Shown: positions 34,673-46,998, numbered from the stretch's first letter. The stretch is DNA of 64,000 nt from Tetragonia tetragonoides (GCA_038025085.1 CM076143.1:39043001-39107000); one strand, 5' to 3'. A program made the numbers and translations. The notes: a model not told the origin generated them from the sequence alone.

Positions 34673-37503
34673 TGTAACACCCCGAATTTCCGTCTAATTT
34701 AAAATCATTTAAAATTACAAGTTGCAGCGGAAAAATCCTAGAAATTCGAAGCGTCACCGCCGTATTTAATGTTCAAATTAAATACAAGGCTAGAAAGAAA
34801 CCAAATGCTTATATCCCCAAACCTACGTACTCGATAATTAAATAATAACTATCTTTTCCAACTAGACTTAAAACAAATAATTCAAATGAAATAAAAATAA
34901 TAAACTATTAATTCTCATGCAAGACAATTAATCTCGTTACAATAATAAAAATCCCAAATAATAAAGAGTTCCAATCTAAACAATAAAGTAAATTGTTTTT
35001 AGAAGATATACAATCTTCTTCCGTCGCCTTTCCTAACTCACACCGAGAGCTACAAAACCTGTCAATCTACTCCCCCATATAGACGAATTCCATATAGGTT
35101 CATCATTGGTCCACCATTGAAGAGAAATGGACAACAAACACAAGTAAAAAGAAAAACAACCAATCAGCTACGCTGAGTAATTCATAACCACACAATCCAT
35201 TTTTAAATCTCCACTTAAGCCATCATGCTTAACAAACATGCTTGAACAAATAAAAGACGACATGCTTTAATTTAAACAACCAAACAATCCAAATAATAAA
35301 TCCAATATTTATTATTATCTATTAGCCAAGTTCATTAGAGAGAAGAGAACCGCATGAATGTCAGAACCAACCGCAGAAGGCTCAATAAGATCTTAGTCTC
35401 GTGCACAGTGGCAAAAGAGGGATCAACCGTCCCGGAGTATAGATGACTCCCGAAGTACTTCTAGATGTTCCTAAGTATGCATACCCTCTCTCAATCCTTA
35501 GGTTTACAAGAAGAACAGTTTCATCCACAAAACTTCACTTGCCCAATTGCTCCTTGTATGGATATAAGCTTTAAACAAAAACCTTGGGGCCATAACCAAT
35601 GAACCCACTCAACGTACCAATTGACATTCCCATTCGCCCCCATTGATGGATCCATTACCAAAGAAATCTTAACTCTCAATTTATCAATTCAAAGGTGATC
35701 ACATAGTCAAGTAAATCACATAATCTAGGCAATTCTCAAGTAACACAATATGGTTACGATTTCCGATGGCAAATTTTACATGAATGGCATCTTGGCCTCA
35801 ATTCAAAACCACCTAGTTCAATACCTTTAAGTAGGTTCCACTAGTCAAAGTTCAATTCAACTTATTGAAGTAACATGCTCACTAACATGATTCCACATGC
35901 TTACCAACATGATACAAAATAGCATTACAAGCTATATTCCAATTGAACAATTATTAACATAATTTTCGTTCAACAACCATAATAAATCATGCATCTCCTC
36001 ACATGAATATTAACAAGTAGACATTGCTACACAAAGTGAATTTCTAACATAATACATGCATTCACTAACATATAATTCTATACGAATTAACACAAGGAAA
36101 TAAATAACAATTATCCCTTCCACAAACCAAGCACGAATAAACATTCCAATTCGATACTTAGACAATGAACATTCATAATTCATCTAGACATGAATTACCT
36201 TTGGAAATAAGGCAATCACGACAAATTAACGTAAGCTCCTTACGTTCACGCGCGGTCAATGGGCCCTAACAAATCCACAATACCCAATAGTCAATACCTT
36301 GACTTCTAAACCACTTTATTAAACTTTAAAGATGATTTAGTACCCCTAATTGAACTAATTAAGTTGCTGGAATTTCCAGTTACTGATGCATGCTCAAAAT
36401 TTCCAAAAACAATTTGCATAACTAAATTAGAAAACTTTCCAAAAACCCTAAGACAAGTCAAAACAAGTCAATACAAAACACCACCAACATCAACCACCCC
36501 CGCACCTCCGCTGACCACCGCCAACGGTGGTCGGTGGTGCCGAGCTATCGCTGCTGGCTGCACGTCCAGCAGCCCGGTGCTGCCGGTTGCCGCAGCACGG
36601 CAGGGTGCTGCCGTGTGCATTACACGACCCTGTCGTGTTGTACCACTCGAAACCCCTTTTTTTTTTTGTTAATCAAACTTAAAAAATCCAAATCTAATTA
36701 AATCCACATGATTAATAAATTTCCAGATTTAATTAAATCAAAAGATCCAACCTTTTAAACTCAACTTTGATTCAATTCAATAAAACAACAAACCCAACCC
36801 TAATCATGATCCTATCATGCAAAAACAATAGAATATAGTAAACCCTAGGCAAAACATAAATTAGGGTTTACTCATACAAAACTAGGGTTCATTTAAAACT
36901 CATACTTGAATCAAATTTAAAGCTTTAAGAATCAAAAACAAGTTTAGAACACTTACTTGGAAATAAGATGGATGAATTTTTGAACAAAAGGATGAATTGT
37001 GAACAGTGAAAAATGTCCTTCTTCTTCCCCTTGGAATTTCGGCCGTGAGAGTGAGTGAGAGAGAGAGAGATGTTTTCTTTTTTTGATTTGGTAAAGAGTC
37101 AGTTGATTTAGAAGTTGAGTGTATTTAGGAACTAAATACACTCCTTCCTTTCCTCAACTTATTCTTTCCTAAAACCTCTTCTAAAATCACTCCACTAACC
37201 AACAATTTAGGAAACAATTTTTAAAACAAAAATTCAGAATTTCTCACCCCTATTTTCGGCTAGGGTGGCTGAAAATAAGGCCTTAAATTGCCTTATAATT
37301 TTCGGCCACTTTCGAAAATTATAGAGCCCAAATACTTTTATTTGTTTTGGCCCAATTACATTTTAATTAAGTCCAAAACCAAAACCCAATATTAATTAGG
37401 CACCTTAAACATTTATGAGCCCAAGTAATTATTAAAATCCGAAATTGCATTTTCTTTTTAAGTAATTATTATTCTAAAATGAATAATAATACGGGGTATT
37501 ACA
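34673..37503 (-). repeat. 5' LTR of chromovirus B
   Basis: 2831 bp, partner of 25628-28286. It contains about 220 bp (34825-35050) not present in the other LTR, and a reduced GA tract near 37056. It is followed by the AGTAA target duplication. Confidence 0.93.
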
Positions 37504-37508
37504 AGTAA

Positions 37509-38293
37509 TCTTTTGCTTCCCATATTTTGTTTGGGGTCTAGGTTCATCCTTTTTCCCTTTAGTTATTTTGCAAGTCAAGGATAATATTCTTTCTTTCTTG
37601 AGTCAAGAATATTTTTGCTTTATTCTTTTTAATAAAAAGTCGAAAGATCATTGGTTAAAATACGTTACTTGCATCCCAAAATTTCCAAAACAAGTTATGT
37701 CTCCTTGGGAAGTTACCATGTTGAGGGATTATTCTAGATTCTCTTCCCATCTTTTTACTAACAAAAAAAATCAAAAAAATTGCATTGCATTTCATTTTTA
37801 GAAGCTCCATGCTAGGACATATAGAATCATTTTAGATTGCATTGCATTGCATATCATTTTGCATCATCATAAAATCTTGCATACACCCACTTGCCATAGG
37901 TGGGTAGCTTCATCATGCATCTCATACTAATTATTTGTGCATACATATAGGACATCGCATATCGCATTGCATATCATTCTAGGACAGTCTAGATTCTCCC
38001 ATAAATCATTTTAGGCATGTCTAGGACACTACAGAGTCTTGCATCATAATCGTTCACATCACATAGTTGCATTCATCGAGTCGTAGACCATAAGGCATCT
38101 AGAAAGAGTCATCATTGCAAGTTCATGTCAAGCTTGCATATAGAGTTCCCATCTTTGGACTTTGAGGGTTAAAATAAGAGTTTGTCTTTTTCTAAAAGCC
38201 TTTTTCGAATTTCTTCCTTAGTGTCCTTTACTAAGTTGAGAATTGCATTCAGGATTGAAAAGCCCGAGTTTACTTGAAAGAACCTAAGCCCAA
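37509..38293 (+). other. Element A leader, part 2
   Basis: Continues the A leader after element B. Words such as GTCAAGAATATTTTTGC resemble the 25380-25600 part. Around 37830-38100 there are repeated ATTGCATTGCATATCATTTTGCAT-like words. No coding signal before the gag start. Confidence 0.6.
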
Positions 38294-39414
38294 TATGTCT
38301 GGAGATACCATAAAGACTCAAGCCCAAAAGATGGATGAACTCTTAACCCAAATGACTGCCATGAATGCTATATTCCTCGATGTAGACGCTAAGATCGCTA
38401 AGCTAGATCCTCCTACCAAGGATCCCGAAGAGCCCATTTCGAATGATGGTAAGCCCAAGCCCTCCACTAAAGAGGTCCAAGAACTTCAAGCTAAGCTAAA
38501 TAGGCTTGAGTCCATCTTGTGTAAGAGTCGCATCTTTAACGACACGATCGCCAATTCTGAAGGTTTTTCTCCCCATATTAAGGGAAAATTACCCACCAAA
38601 TTTTCCATGCCCGAAGTTCCCATCTTCAAAGTAATTGACGATCCACAAGATCATATTAGATCTTTCACCACTGCATTGGGCCTTAGAGGGATTGAACACA
38701 ATCTGTATGTCCACCACTTCCCCCAAACCTTGGATCCCGTTGTAAGGGCCTGTTTTTCAAGTTGTCATCTCAAAAGATCCAAAAGTGGGAAGACTTATCC
38801 ATCTTATTTCTACAGAAATACGCTGATTATGTCTTGCCACCCATGACATTAAGAGAGCTAGAGATAACCAAGCAAGGTGATGAGGAAGGATTCACCAACT
38901 TTGTGAGAAGATGGAGGACCAAGGTCGCCGAAATGATTGATCGCCCATCTGAAAGGGATCAAATTAGAATGCTTGTCAACAACTTGACACCCGAGTATCG
39001 TGAGCACATGAAAGTCCAGCCGATCACTACTTATGCCAACTAGTTGAAGTTAGCATGGCCATTGAAGATGACCACCTCACACAATTAAGCAACAAGCAAT
39101 GCAAGCATGGCTCTAGTAATAGTGGATTCTCCAATCAAGGAAATGAGGTCAATGTCATTGCAAGTAGGCATAAAAGAGTATACACACCTCTTAGCATGAC
39201 ACAAGATGAAGCATTTGACAAACTGCTCAAAGAAGGCTATATTTCGGCAATCGGTCCCACACCAGACCTAGAGCCCAATAAGAGAGGCAAGAACTGGAAT
39301 CCTAATGCCTACTGCAAGTACCACCAAGGAAATGGTCATATGACTGAAGAATGCATGCACTTGAAGCGCGAGATCCAAGATTTGATCGACGATGAGACCA
39401 TCCATGTACCATGA
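38294..39414 (+). pseudogene. Element A Gag, two frameshifts
   Basis: ATG 38294 (SGDTIKTQAQKMDELL). It matches the Tat-lineage Gag of element C: KFSMPEVP, then DHIRSFTTALGLRGIEHNLY, then LRELEITKQ..GFTNFVRRWRTKV, and a C-terminal Cys-His module YCKYHQGNGHMTEECMHLK (about 39312-39370). One-base deletions occur in the T-run near 38755 and near 39037. There is one Cys-His module, whereas C has three. Gag would build the particle; with no pol in A, packaging and copying would depend on a partner element. Confidence 0.82.
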
Positions 39415-40151
39415 ACCCAAGTGTTCGAATAGGACGCCTAGCACAATCGCGAAGCCCAAGCTCAAATAGCATAAAGTCATAGTCAAGTTGGAGAATTCCC
39501 TTTCCCCTTTCTTTCTTTGTCGAGTCCAAGTCTTGTCTTAGGTTTTCCCTTGAAGCATTGTTATTACTTTCTTTTGATTGAATAAAATAGGCCTGCATTT
39601 CTTTCCTCATTAATGGAATATCTCTCTTAATTGCAAACCCAATGATGAATCTGAGTTGCCAAACTTGATCAATGCAAAGGAATTTAACTATTGAGAAAAG
39701 GACATCAAAAAAAAAAAAAAAAATTAAGCAATGAGAAAAGGGACACACATCCTGTGAGTCATACCGAGGACATGAGGCATTCATTTGGCACCCTTCATTA
39801 TTATCCTTTCACCCACAATGCAAATTACCACTTGGAGCCCATTTGACCCATCAAACACAAGCCACATTCTTTCTTTAACCACATTATGCTAACCCGGGGT
39901 ATTGTAAGTGTGCAACAATTTCTAAGTGTCACCAAATCTCAAGAGAGGTGAGGAAACCTCCAAATAGATTTCAAAGAAAAAAAAAAGCAATTGTCAAAAA
40001 CTCAAAAAAGAGAGAAACAAAAGCTCCAAATGCATAAAGAGAGCACCAAAAATCAACAGAGTTTTCTCACCTCGAATCATCAAATGACACCCAGCACACT
40101 GGGGGCTTTTATGGGAATTTGAGCCTTAATACCCATTCTTTGGCACCCCGT
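39415..40151 (+). other. Element A 3' non-coding region, part 1
   Basis: No domain is readable. Contains ACTGGGGGCTTTT at 40098-40110, an extra PPT-like copy, and an A-rich tract at 39708-39723. It ends at CCCGT, the target site of element C. Confidence 0.6.
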
Positions 40152-41761
40152 TGTAGGCTGCCGTATTTTTCTCCCCTCTTTTCCGCGTGCTTCACCTTCG
40201 GCCCTCCTTTCGGGGGGTCGGGTTTTCCGGACATCTTGGGAGAGCGCGTTGGGTGATCCAATTTCGTGAATCTTTTAGTGTATATGCACATAGAGATTTT
40301 TGTACCAAGGACATGATTAAGATTTTCGGAAGTCGCCACCAAATTTTGAGGTAATTTGGAAACCTTGGAGATCAAGTCGATAGTCTAGAAAGACGTCAAC
40401 TCAACTCCTTTGCACCCAAATTCCTATTGGGGAAATTGACTTCATTAATGAGTTCGGGGGCGTAGGTACTAGCTAGGCAGGTGTTAGGTACCCAACTCAC
40501 CCGTTGACAACGACGACCTTTACTAATCGATTCAATATAATTATTAATGCTACGGTTCCAAACAGGGTTCAGTTTGTCCAAATTCCTAGTTTTAACTAAT
40601 GGACTTGAACAAGCATTATTAATGTGACCACTTTTAACAATTTATCAAGTTACATGTTTTTTATTGCTAGAAAACGATAAATAAGCTAAAAACCTGCGAG
40701 TTAGAAGGCAAACAAGGTAATTCATCCACCAATTCACAAACAAAGCATAATTCAATATAAAGCAATAAATAATAAATATGCATTCATTCATCCATTCATT
40801 AGGCTTAATACAATCCCTATTGCCCAAAACGCGCCAATGCATGTACATATCACATAAACCAAATTCGTTAGTAATAACAAGCAATATAAAATTTATTGAA
40901 AACCCTCAGGTTGGATTACCTGGATGCTCACAATGAACTTATTGGGTTGTATTGCTTGACTTCATGCTCTTGATGAAGTATGAAGGTTTATTTTTGTGGT
41001 GCTAGAGCTAATCCTAAAGAAGGAGTAGAATCAGAATTTAGGGTTTATAATATGAGAGAGAATGTCCAACCTTGAGAGGAAAACTCCAACCTCTTTGAGA
41101 GAATCTCCAACCTCTAGTCTCTAACTACCAACCTCTTCAACTGAACCCTAAGGTTTGTTTATATAGAAGAGGGGGAGCTACCAGGGTTTGGCACAGAAAT
41201 CGATTGGGCCTCGAATTTTGCCGTCTGCAAAAAAGGGTCCAGGCGGCCAAACCGCTAGGCCGAGCGGCCAAACCGGCAGGCCAAGCGGTCAAGCCGCTTG
41301 GTAAGCGGCTTAGCCGCAAGGCAGGCGGTCAAAACGCTTGGCCTAGTGGCACAGCCGCTTGTCCTAGCGGCCACCGCTTGAGCCCAAGCATGGCCGCTTG
41401 GACTTGGTGCGGTGTGCCTGCATAGGCGCCTGACATGATTTTCGTGCGGGGGAGGCTCTTCCAAGGGGGTCCACGCGGGATTGACTGAGCTCCCTTGTTT
41501 GACCAAGGGTTGACTCATGGGTTTGGGTTCCCTTTTGGGCCCTTAGGTTCAAAGAGGCCTATCTCTCAGTTTTGGACTCCAATTGAATTGACTCCAACTG
41601 GTTTGGATCACCTGTACAAAAGGCTTCCACTGGTTAATTCAAATGAACTGGGCTAATCATCAGAGCAATTAATCTCGCAACCCAAGTTCGAGCAAAATTC
41701 AATCCTTTCATCATCGGGTTTTTACGGGGACTTATTATAGACACAATTTTTGGTGTCTACA
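40152..41761 (-). repeat. 3' LTR of element C
   Basis: 1610 bp; on the minus strand TGTAGACACC...CCTACA. It is longer than the partner LTR because that copy has lost 398 bp (corresponding to 40325-40722, with ATT at both edges) and about 90 bp in the GCGG array. Confidence 0.93.
41157..41432 (-). promoter_or_regulatory. U3 promoter of LTR C with GCGG hairpin array
   Basis: Read on the minus strand: CAGGCGCCTATGCAGG (41417-41432), an array of GCGG/CCGC hairpin words such as AGCGGCTTGACCGCT (41249-41400), then GGCCGCCTGGACCCTTTTTT (41229-41248), then a TATA box CTATATAAAC (41157-41166). The same blocks occur in the same order upstream of the antisense gene at 46999. The array and TATA box are also present in the 5' LTR (about 56870-57050). 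Confidence 0.65.
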
Positions 41762-41879
41762 GAAGCCCCTACTTTGGCCGAGCTCGAATAGAGCGAAGGT
41801 CAAAGTATTCCTGTTCCAATACCTGCAATAAAACAGGAAAACTGAGTGAGGTGACAATCAGTTAAAGATAAACAATCAT
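41762..41879 (-). other. Polypurine tract of element C
   Basis: On the minus strand GCTCGGCCAAAGTAGGGGCT then TC directly precedes the 3' LTR. It is almost identical to GCTCGGCCAAAGTGGGGGCT then TC before the 3' LTR of element A. Confidence 0.85.
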
Positions 41880-42482
41880 TAATTCCCCGGTTTATTCGAC
41901 CGAGAATTTGACCCTATGTTGTAGGTCAGACAATAAATGTCCTCCGATTTTCAGTCGAAGGGGACACTATGTTGTAGGTTACACAATAAACGTCCTCCAA
42001 TTTTCCGTCGAAGGGGGCCTTATGCTGTAGGTTACGCAATAAACGTTTTATTAGAGATAAGATAAGAGATAAAAATCCTCCGATTTTCAGTCAAAGGGTG
42101 ACCCTATGCTGTAGGTCAAACAATAAACGTCCTTCGATTTTCAGTCGAAGGGGAACCCTATGCTGTAGGTTACACAATAAAAAATATTTCTTTAGAAATA
42201 ATATAAGAGATAATAAATCTTTCGATTTTTGGTCGAAAGGTGACCCTATGCTGTAGGTCAAACAATAAACGTCCTTCGATTTTCAGTCGAAGGAGAACCC
42301 TATGCTGTAGGTTACACAATAAAAATATTTCGTTAGAAATAATATAAGAGATGAAAAGTCTTCCGATTTTTGGTCGAAAGGTGACCCTATGCTGTAAGTC
42401 AAATAATAAACGTCCTTCGATTTTCAGTTGAAGGGGAACCCTATGCTGTAGGTTACACAATAAAAATATTTCATTAGAAGTA
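41880..42482. repeat. 141-bp higher-order tandem repeat of hairpins
   Basis: Each half-unit carries a small hairpin, CCTTCGATTTTCAGTCGAAGG or a variant (TTCGA stem), followed by ACCCTATGCTGTAGGT and ACAATAAACGTCC or ACAATAAAAATATTTC. Full units start near 42131, 42273 and 42414, so the period is about 141 bp; older irregular half-units precede them from 41880. Two alternating half-unit types (GGTCAAACAATAAACG and GGTTACACAATAAAAA) make it a dimeric higher-order repeat. Confidence 0.88.
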
Positions 42483-42697
42483 ATAAGTAGTAAAGGGTAG
42501 TAAAATGTTGCTCAGACCTTAGGTCGGGTTTGAGCCCATGCCATTTGGCCAAATATAAATGTGCAAACCTGTGGGTTTAAAGTAGTCCTGTTTTTCATAA
42601 CGGACTTTGGCGCGCAAATAACTGCTATGGACCTCGTGTGGGGCCCACTGATTTTGAACCAATGGCCCAAAGATACGTCAGGGGTGAGAAAGTGGGC
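42483..42697. other. Spacer between hairpin array and antisense promoter
   Basis: No coding signal. Contains GGTAGTAAAATG and GGCCCACTGATTTTGAACC, with nothing recognised. Confidence 0.5.
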
Positions 42698-42890
42698 TAA
42701 GCGGTCAAACCGCCACGTCAAGCGGTCAAACCGCTACGTGGAGCGGTCTAGCCGCTGGCTGGAGCGGCTACGCCGCTTGGCTTGCGGTTTGACCGCCAGC
42801 TGGGCGGTCTGACCGTCCACGTGGTGGTTTGACCGACCACGTGGTGGTTTGACCGACCACTAGGTCATTTGTGCGGTTCTGCCATAAAAG
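42698..42890 (+). promoter_or_regulatory. Putative promoter of the antisense PMD-like gene
   Basis: An array of perfect small hairpins such as AGCGGTCAAACCGCT and GAGCGGCTACGCCGCTT, and three TGGTTTGACCGACCAC-type repeats, ends near 42862. CCATAAAAGG, a TATA-like box, lies at about 42882-42891. A CT-rich leader follows. The gene's ATG is at 43139. The hairpin vocabulary matches the U3 of element C. Confidence 0.5.
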
Positions 42891-43138
42891 GAGAAGGGGG
42901 TGGGCGAAATGGGTCATCTTCCCATTTCGAGCTCTCTTTCTCTCTCCTCCATTTTTGCTCAAGCTTTTCAACCTCAATCAAAGCCCCTAGCTCCAAATCT
43001 TGAGGTTTTGTTGCTCAAATTCTTAGTAGAACTTGATTTTGCTAGTTGTTCTTGTGTTTTTGAGTGTCAAAACTCAAAATTGTGTGAATTTGTGAGTTTC
43101 ACTCAAATTTCAAAAGCTCAATTTTTTGCTCTTCATCC

Positions 43139-46100
43139 ATGGCTCCTAAGCTTAGAGGAGGTAGGAAAAGGAAGGGGCAAGAGGTTGTTATTCATGAGGC
43201 CCCGAATGTTTTCACTCGGGTTTTTGTTTCCAATATACCCCATCAGCGGGTGGGTGAGAGCCGGTTAGTCCAGGATGATTTCACTCGCAGTGATTTCTAT
43301 CCTACCGATCGTTGGGAGCCCAGCGATCTTGTTTTCAAGAAGAAGGATCATTTGGTTACCGTTGGTACCAAATGTCGGGTATGTCATCATTTCTTGTTCT
43401 CGCTCTTTTACACTTAGAAAATCATGTGTAGGTGAACATGGAATTTCTAGGCTGAGAACTGTAGTGTAGTTAAATGTGGAAAACCAATTTGCGTGTAATT
43501 ATTTATCTGGTTAATTTGCGAATTCCCGTAGGTTTCTTGTATTTATATGCATGTGAAGAATGAATTTGTGTGAAATTCATCTTTAATTTGTGGAAAATAA
43601 ATTTATATGAAATTTACTCTCGTTGCAATTATATATTTCTGTGAAAATAAACTTGAATGAAGTTTACTTTTGCTGTGGAGGTAAACGGTTTTTCGAGTAA
43701 ATTTGTGGAAAATAAAATTGTGTGAAATTTACTCTCTTTAATATTTACTCTCGTCATGTTGGCTTAGCTAAAATGCTAAATTTTACGATTTGTAAAAATT
43801 TAGGACTAAACTGGAGATTGGTAGTTGTTACTAGGATCACCTAGCTAATTTTCTTTGCACTCTTTTTTTTTTGTGCTGTTTTAGTATGTCGACACGACCA
43901 TGCGGGGTTACAGTAGCCTCTCGGGCATCGAGAAGGCCCGTAGGTACGTGACTCCTTCGGTGGACGCTATTGTGGCGCGTTGTGGCTTCAGTCACTTTTT
44001 AGCGGCCATGGCTTCTACCGAGCGCTCTGATCGCCTATTAGTTAGAGGCCTTGCGGAGCGGTACTGGGATACTACCAGTACCTTTCATTTTCCTATGGGT
44101 GAGATCATGATCACCCCTTTCAAGTTCGGTCTCATTTCCGGGCTTCCTTGCATCGGTACTCCTGTTACCTATGGAGATGTGAGCCGGGAGGTTATGGTGG
44201 AGATGTTTGGTCTCTTTGGGACCAATTGGGATGGTAGGGAGTATGGTTGGACTGACGTCATGGTCTAGTTCTTGACCAACCCGAGGAAGCTGAAGAAGAT
44301 CACAACGGAGCAGCACGTCTACCTTTTCTTGGCCCTTGTGCTAGCTTGTTCCGTCTTTTAGGATAAAGCTAGTAGGTATCATGTTCGCTATTTCCCGTGC
44401 CTGCGGGATTTGGATAGAGTTGCGGAGTACAACCGGGGTCTTCCTGCATACTATTGTCTTCTACGGTGTTTGAGGCAGTCCAGTCGCCTCAGTGGAGAGG
44501 AGGGCGTATCTCGCGTCTCCTTAGTCGGTTATTGGAAGGTTATGGAGGTAGTTTCCTTTTACCCTTCTTGTACTTTGTGTTTTGGAACTTTATTTAATAA
44601 CTTGTGCCTAATCCATGTACTTTGCATGTCTTAGATTTGGTTTTATGAGCATTTCCCCGACCTTGCCCCTCTTGTCGAGACAGGGGATTTGTCCTTTTCC
44701 AGCGATGCAGACCTGGAGGGGACGGGCTTCTTGCCCATTACTACACTCACGCCCTTAGGGAGGCGATATATCACTTGACCGCTCAGAATGTAAGCAACTT
44801 TCCTTTGTGCTTCTTTGGTCCTTTTATCCTTTTGTATGCTTATTCTTGGTTTTGCAGGTTGACTGGTTTCCCTGGATGGATTACCTCCCGGGCCTATCGG
44901 ATAGATTCTTGGGTGCTTGAGTGTACGACCAGAGGAGGATCCTTATTGAGGGTCCCTTTGGTTTTGAGTGGTTCTTGGGGGAGAGATTTATTAGGCAAAC
45001 TTTCCCCGACCTTCCGGCTTCGAGGGTTCCCTTGGATCCTCCGGATTCTATGCATTATGTTCGTCACCTTACCATGGAGAAGGTGAGGGCGGCCACCATT
45101 GGGGCGAATGCCCTTGAGTATTTGCTTCCAGTTGATCCAGTGGTGGATCTCATGGTGGCTTATACTGATTTCATTGAGGCACGGTTATGCCCCAGCTTGT
45201 CTACCGATCCGGTGAGTAATGTACTTTTGTTTCTTAACTTCGTTTGGAAATTTAGAAATGTGTCTGACATTCTTAAATCTTTGCAGAGTGCTTTGAGCTC
45301 TTCGGCTGTTTCTGCTCCGCGTCCTACTCCTTCTACTTTGTCGGTGAGCTATACAGGAGCGGACTGGTCTCCTCAGGTTATACAGGTTCTTGAGTTTCGT
45401 GGTCCTGATTAGGGGGTTGAGGGATTGCCTCTACCTGCTGGCTGTAGGGGGGTAAGTGAGAATTCATTGTTATTTGCAATGTTTCCTTTGTATTTATGCT
45501 GATTCTTTTTCTTATGTGCACAGTTGGTTGCTGTTGAGACATAGAAGATCTTTAGGGGCATGCATGCCCTTAAGATCCTGATTTCCAAATTCATGTCTCG
45601 GAGTGTATGCACGAGTCGTCGGTTCGACGTTCGAGAGGTATGTTCATTTCAAGTAATAATGCTTGATTTGAATTTTTGGTAGCTTTCTGACCTGGAGCTT
45701 ATTTTCGCAGCCTGTTCCTGTGGTGCGGCCTCCTAGGCCTTCAGTTGTTTGTACTCCGGAGTTGGTGTCTACACCACAGCGTCCTCCTCCCAGACAGGAG
45801 AGTGTAGAGGTGCGTCAGGGGACGCCTCGGGCTAGAGTGGATACGGGGAGCTCGCCCCAAGTGCCTTCTCTTCCGCAATGGCCTGCACCGCCTCCCTACA
45901 TGGGGTATCCGGGCTATCATATGCCCATGTATCCTCCACTCCCTCCGAGGGGTTCTTGGAGTCAGGAGAGAACGGAGTATGGCGGTTATCCCGGCATGTC
46001 GGAGCCACCTCGTCATTCATTGGATCCCGCTAACTTAGCGGGTTCATTATTTGCTTTCGACCCTAGAGCTTGGGCGATGTCTCAGCCCGGTCCTTCAAGT

Positions 46101-46169
46101 GCTCCACCATCGAGTGGACCCGGAGAGTCGTCTCAGGCGGGTCCGAGTACTGGCGAAGATGGCCAGTGA
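43139..46169 (+). pseudogene. Antisense PMD-like (aminotransferase-like mobile domain) gene
   Basis: A multi-exon gene on the strand opposite to gag-pol. Exon 1 is 43139-43378 (APKLRGGRKRKG, basic); exon 2 is 43885-44547, with LAERYWDTTSTFHFPMGEI and GLISGLPCIGTPVTYGD, the pattern of plant mobile domain proteins (PF10536). Exon 3 starts 44635 with IWFYEHFPDL; later exons include VDWFPWMDYLPGL and YLLPVDPVVD (about 45115). The last is Pro-rich (PPPYMGYPGYHMPMYPPLPP) and ends at TGA 46167-46169. Introns have GT...AG ends. In-frame stops occur at about 44266, 44358, 44776 and 44918, and TAG in the 45541 region. PMD proteins are linked to silencing and developmental control, but this copy looks inactive. 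The exact exon map is my reading. Confidence 0.72.
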
Positions 46170-46649
46170 TATTTGCTGTAGTGCATTTCGAACTTTCGGG
46201 CTTGTATTAAACCTGCTACAAATTATTGCATTTTATTCACGCACAAACATGTCATACAAATGCCCATATGTTAACTTCAATCAACTAATTTCCGAATGGG
46301 AAATCACAAATCACGACATTCGGGAATTTAGGATTCCCGAGCATTTAGCACATTTGGGGTACCCCTTCCCCTAAAATAAAAATAAAGTAAAGAAAAGTAA
46401 AATAGAAAAAGATAATTACAGGGGAAAATATTAATAAAGGAAATCAGAAAATAAAAGGAATAAAAGTTGAACTTGATTGTCAAGAAAGAAAATAAAAATA
46501 GAATAAATAGAAAAGTGGCAAGAGCCAAAATTGAGGTAAGAAAAATATAAGGGAAGGCTTCCAAAATCTGTCCAAGTGGGAATTAGGAAGGTAGAGCCCG
46601 GTCAGGCGTGGGGTCGGTTGAACCGAGGTCTCTCGCGAAAAGAGTACAC
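46170..46649. other. AT-rich spacer downstream of PMD-like gene
   Basis: An A-rich block (46375-46560) full of AAAATAAAAG words. No coding signal and no poly(A) signal cluster that can be singled out. Confidence 0.5.
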
Positions 46650-46913
46650 CAGGCGCCTATACAGGATGATCGCTAGAGCTCCTAGCGGCTGTGCTAGAGC
46701 TCTAGCGGCTACCGCGTGGACAAGCGGCTATGCCGCTTGGGCTTGCGGTTTGGCCGCTTGTCCTAGCGGACAAGCCGCTTTGTGGAGCGGTTTGGTCGCT
46801 TGTCCCAGCAGCTTAGCCGTCCAAGCTAGCTTCAAGGCCGCCTGACCTTTTTTCGTCATTTGTCTGAATTTCCTTAAATCTTCAACGAGAATCAAACCGT
46901 AGCCTCTATATAG
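46650..46913 (+). promoter_or_regulatory. Putative promoter of the DUF7745-like gene, homologous to LTR U3
   Basis: Blocks in order: CAGGCGCCTATACAGG (46650-46665), GCGG/CCGC hairpin array with GACAAGCGGCTATGCCGCTT (46670-46830), GGCCGCCTGACCTTTTTT (46836-46853), CTCTATATAG TATA box (46904-46913). The first, third and fourth blocks match the U3 of LTR C (41432-41157, minus strand) in sequence and order, with about 200 bp between the first and third block in both. The gene's ATG is about 85 bp downstream. Confidence 0.65.
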
Positions 46914-46998
46914 TTGGGTCTCTTTCTTTTCTCTTCTCACCACTTGCTTTAAGCCCTTAGAGAGAGAATTCCTTGAGAGAAAATCCTTAATCTTAACA

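Noticed and set aside
41137..41552. Overlapping frames in LTR C rich in Ala, Pro and Gly
   Set aside because: Come from the GCGG hairpin array; present in all frames and not conserved as protein between the two LTRs.
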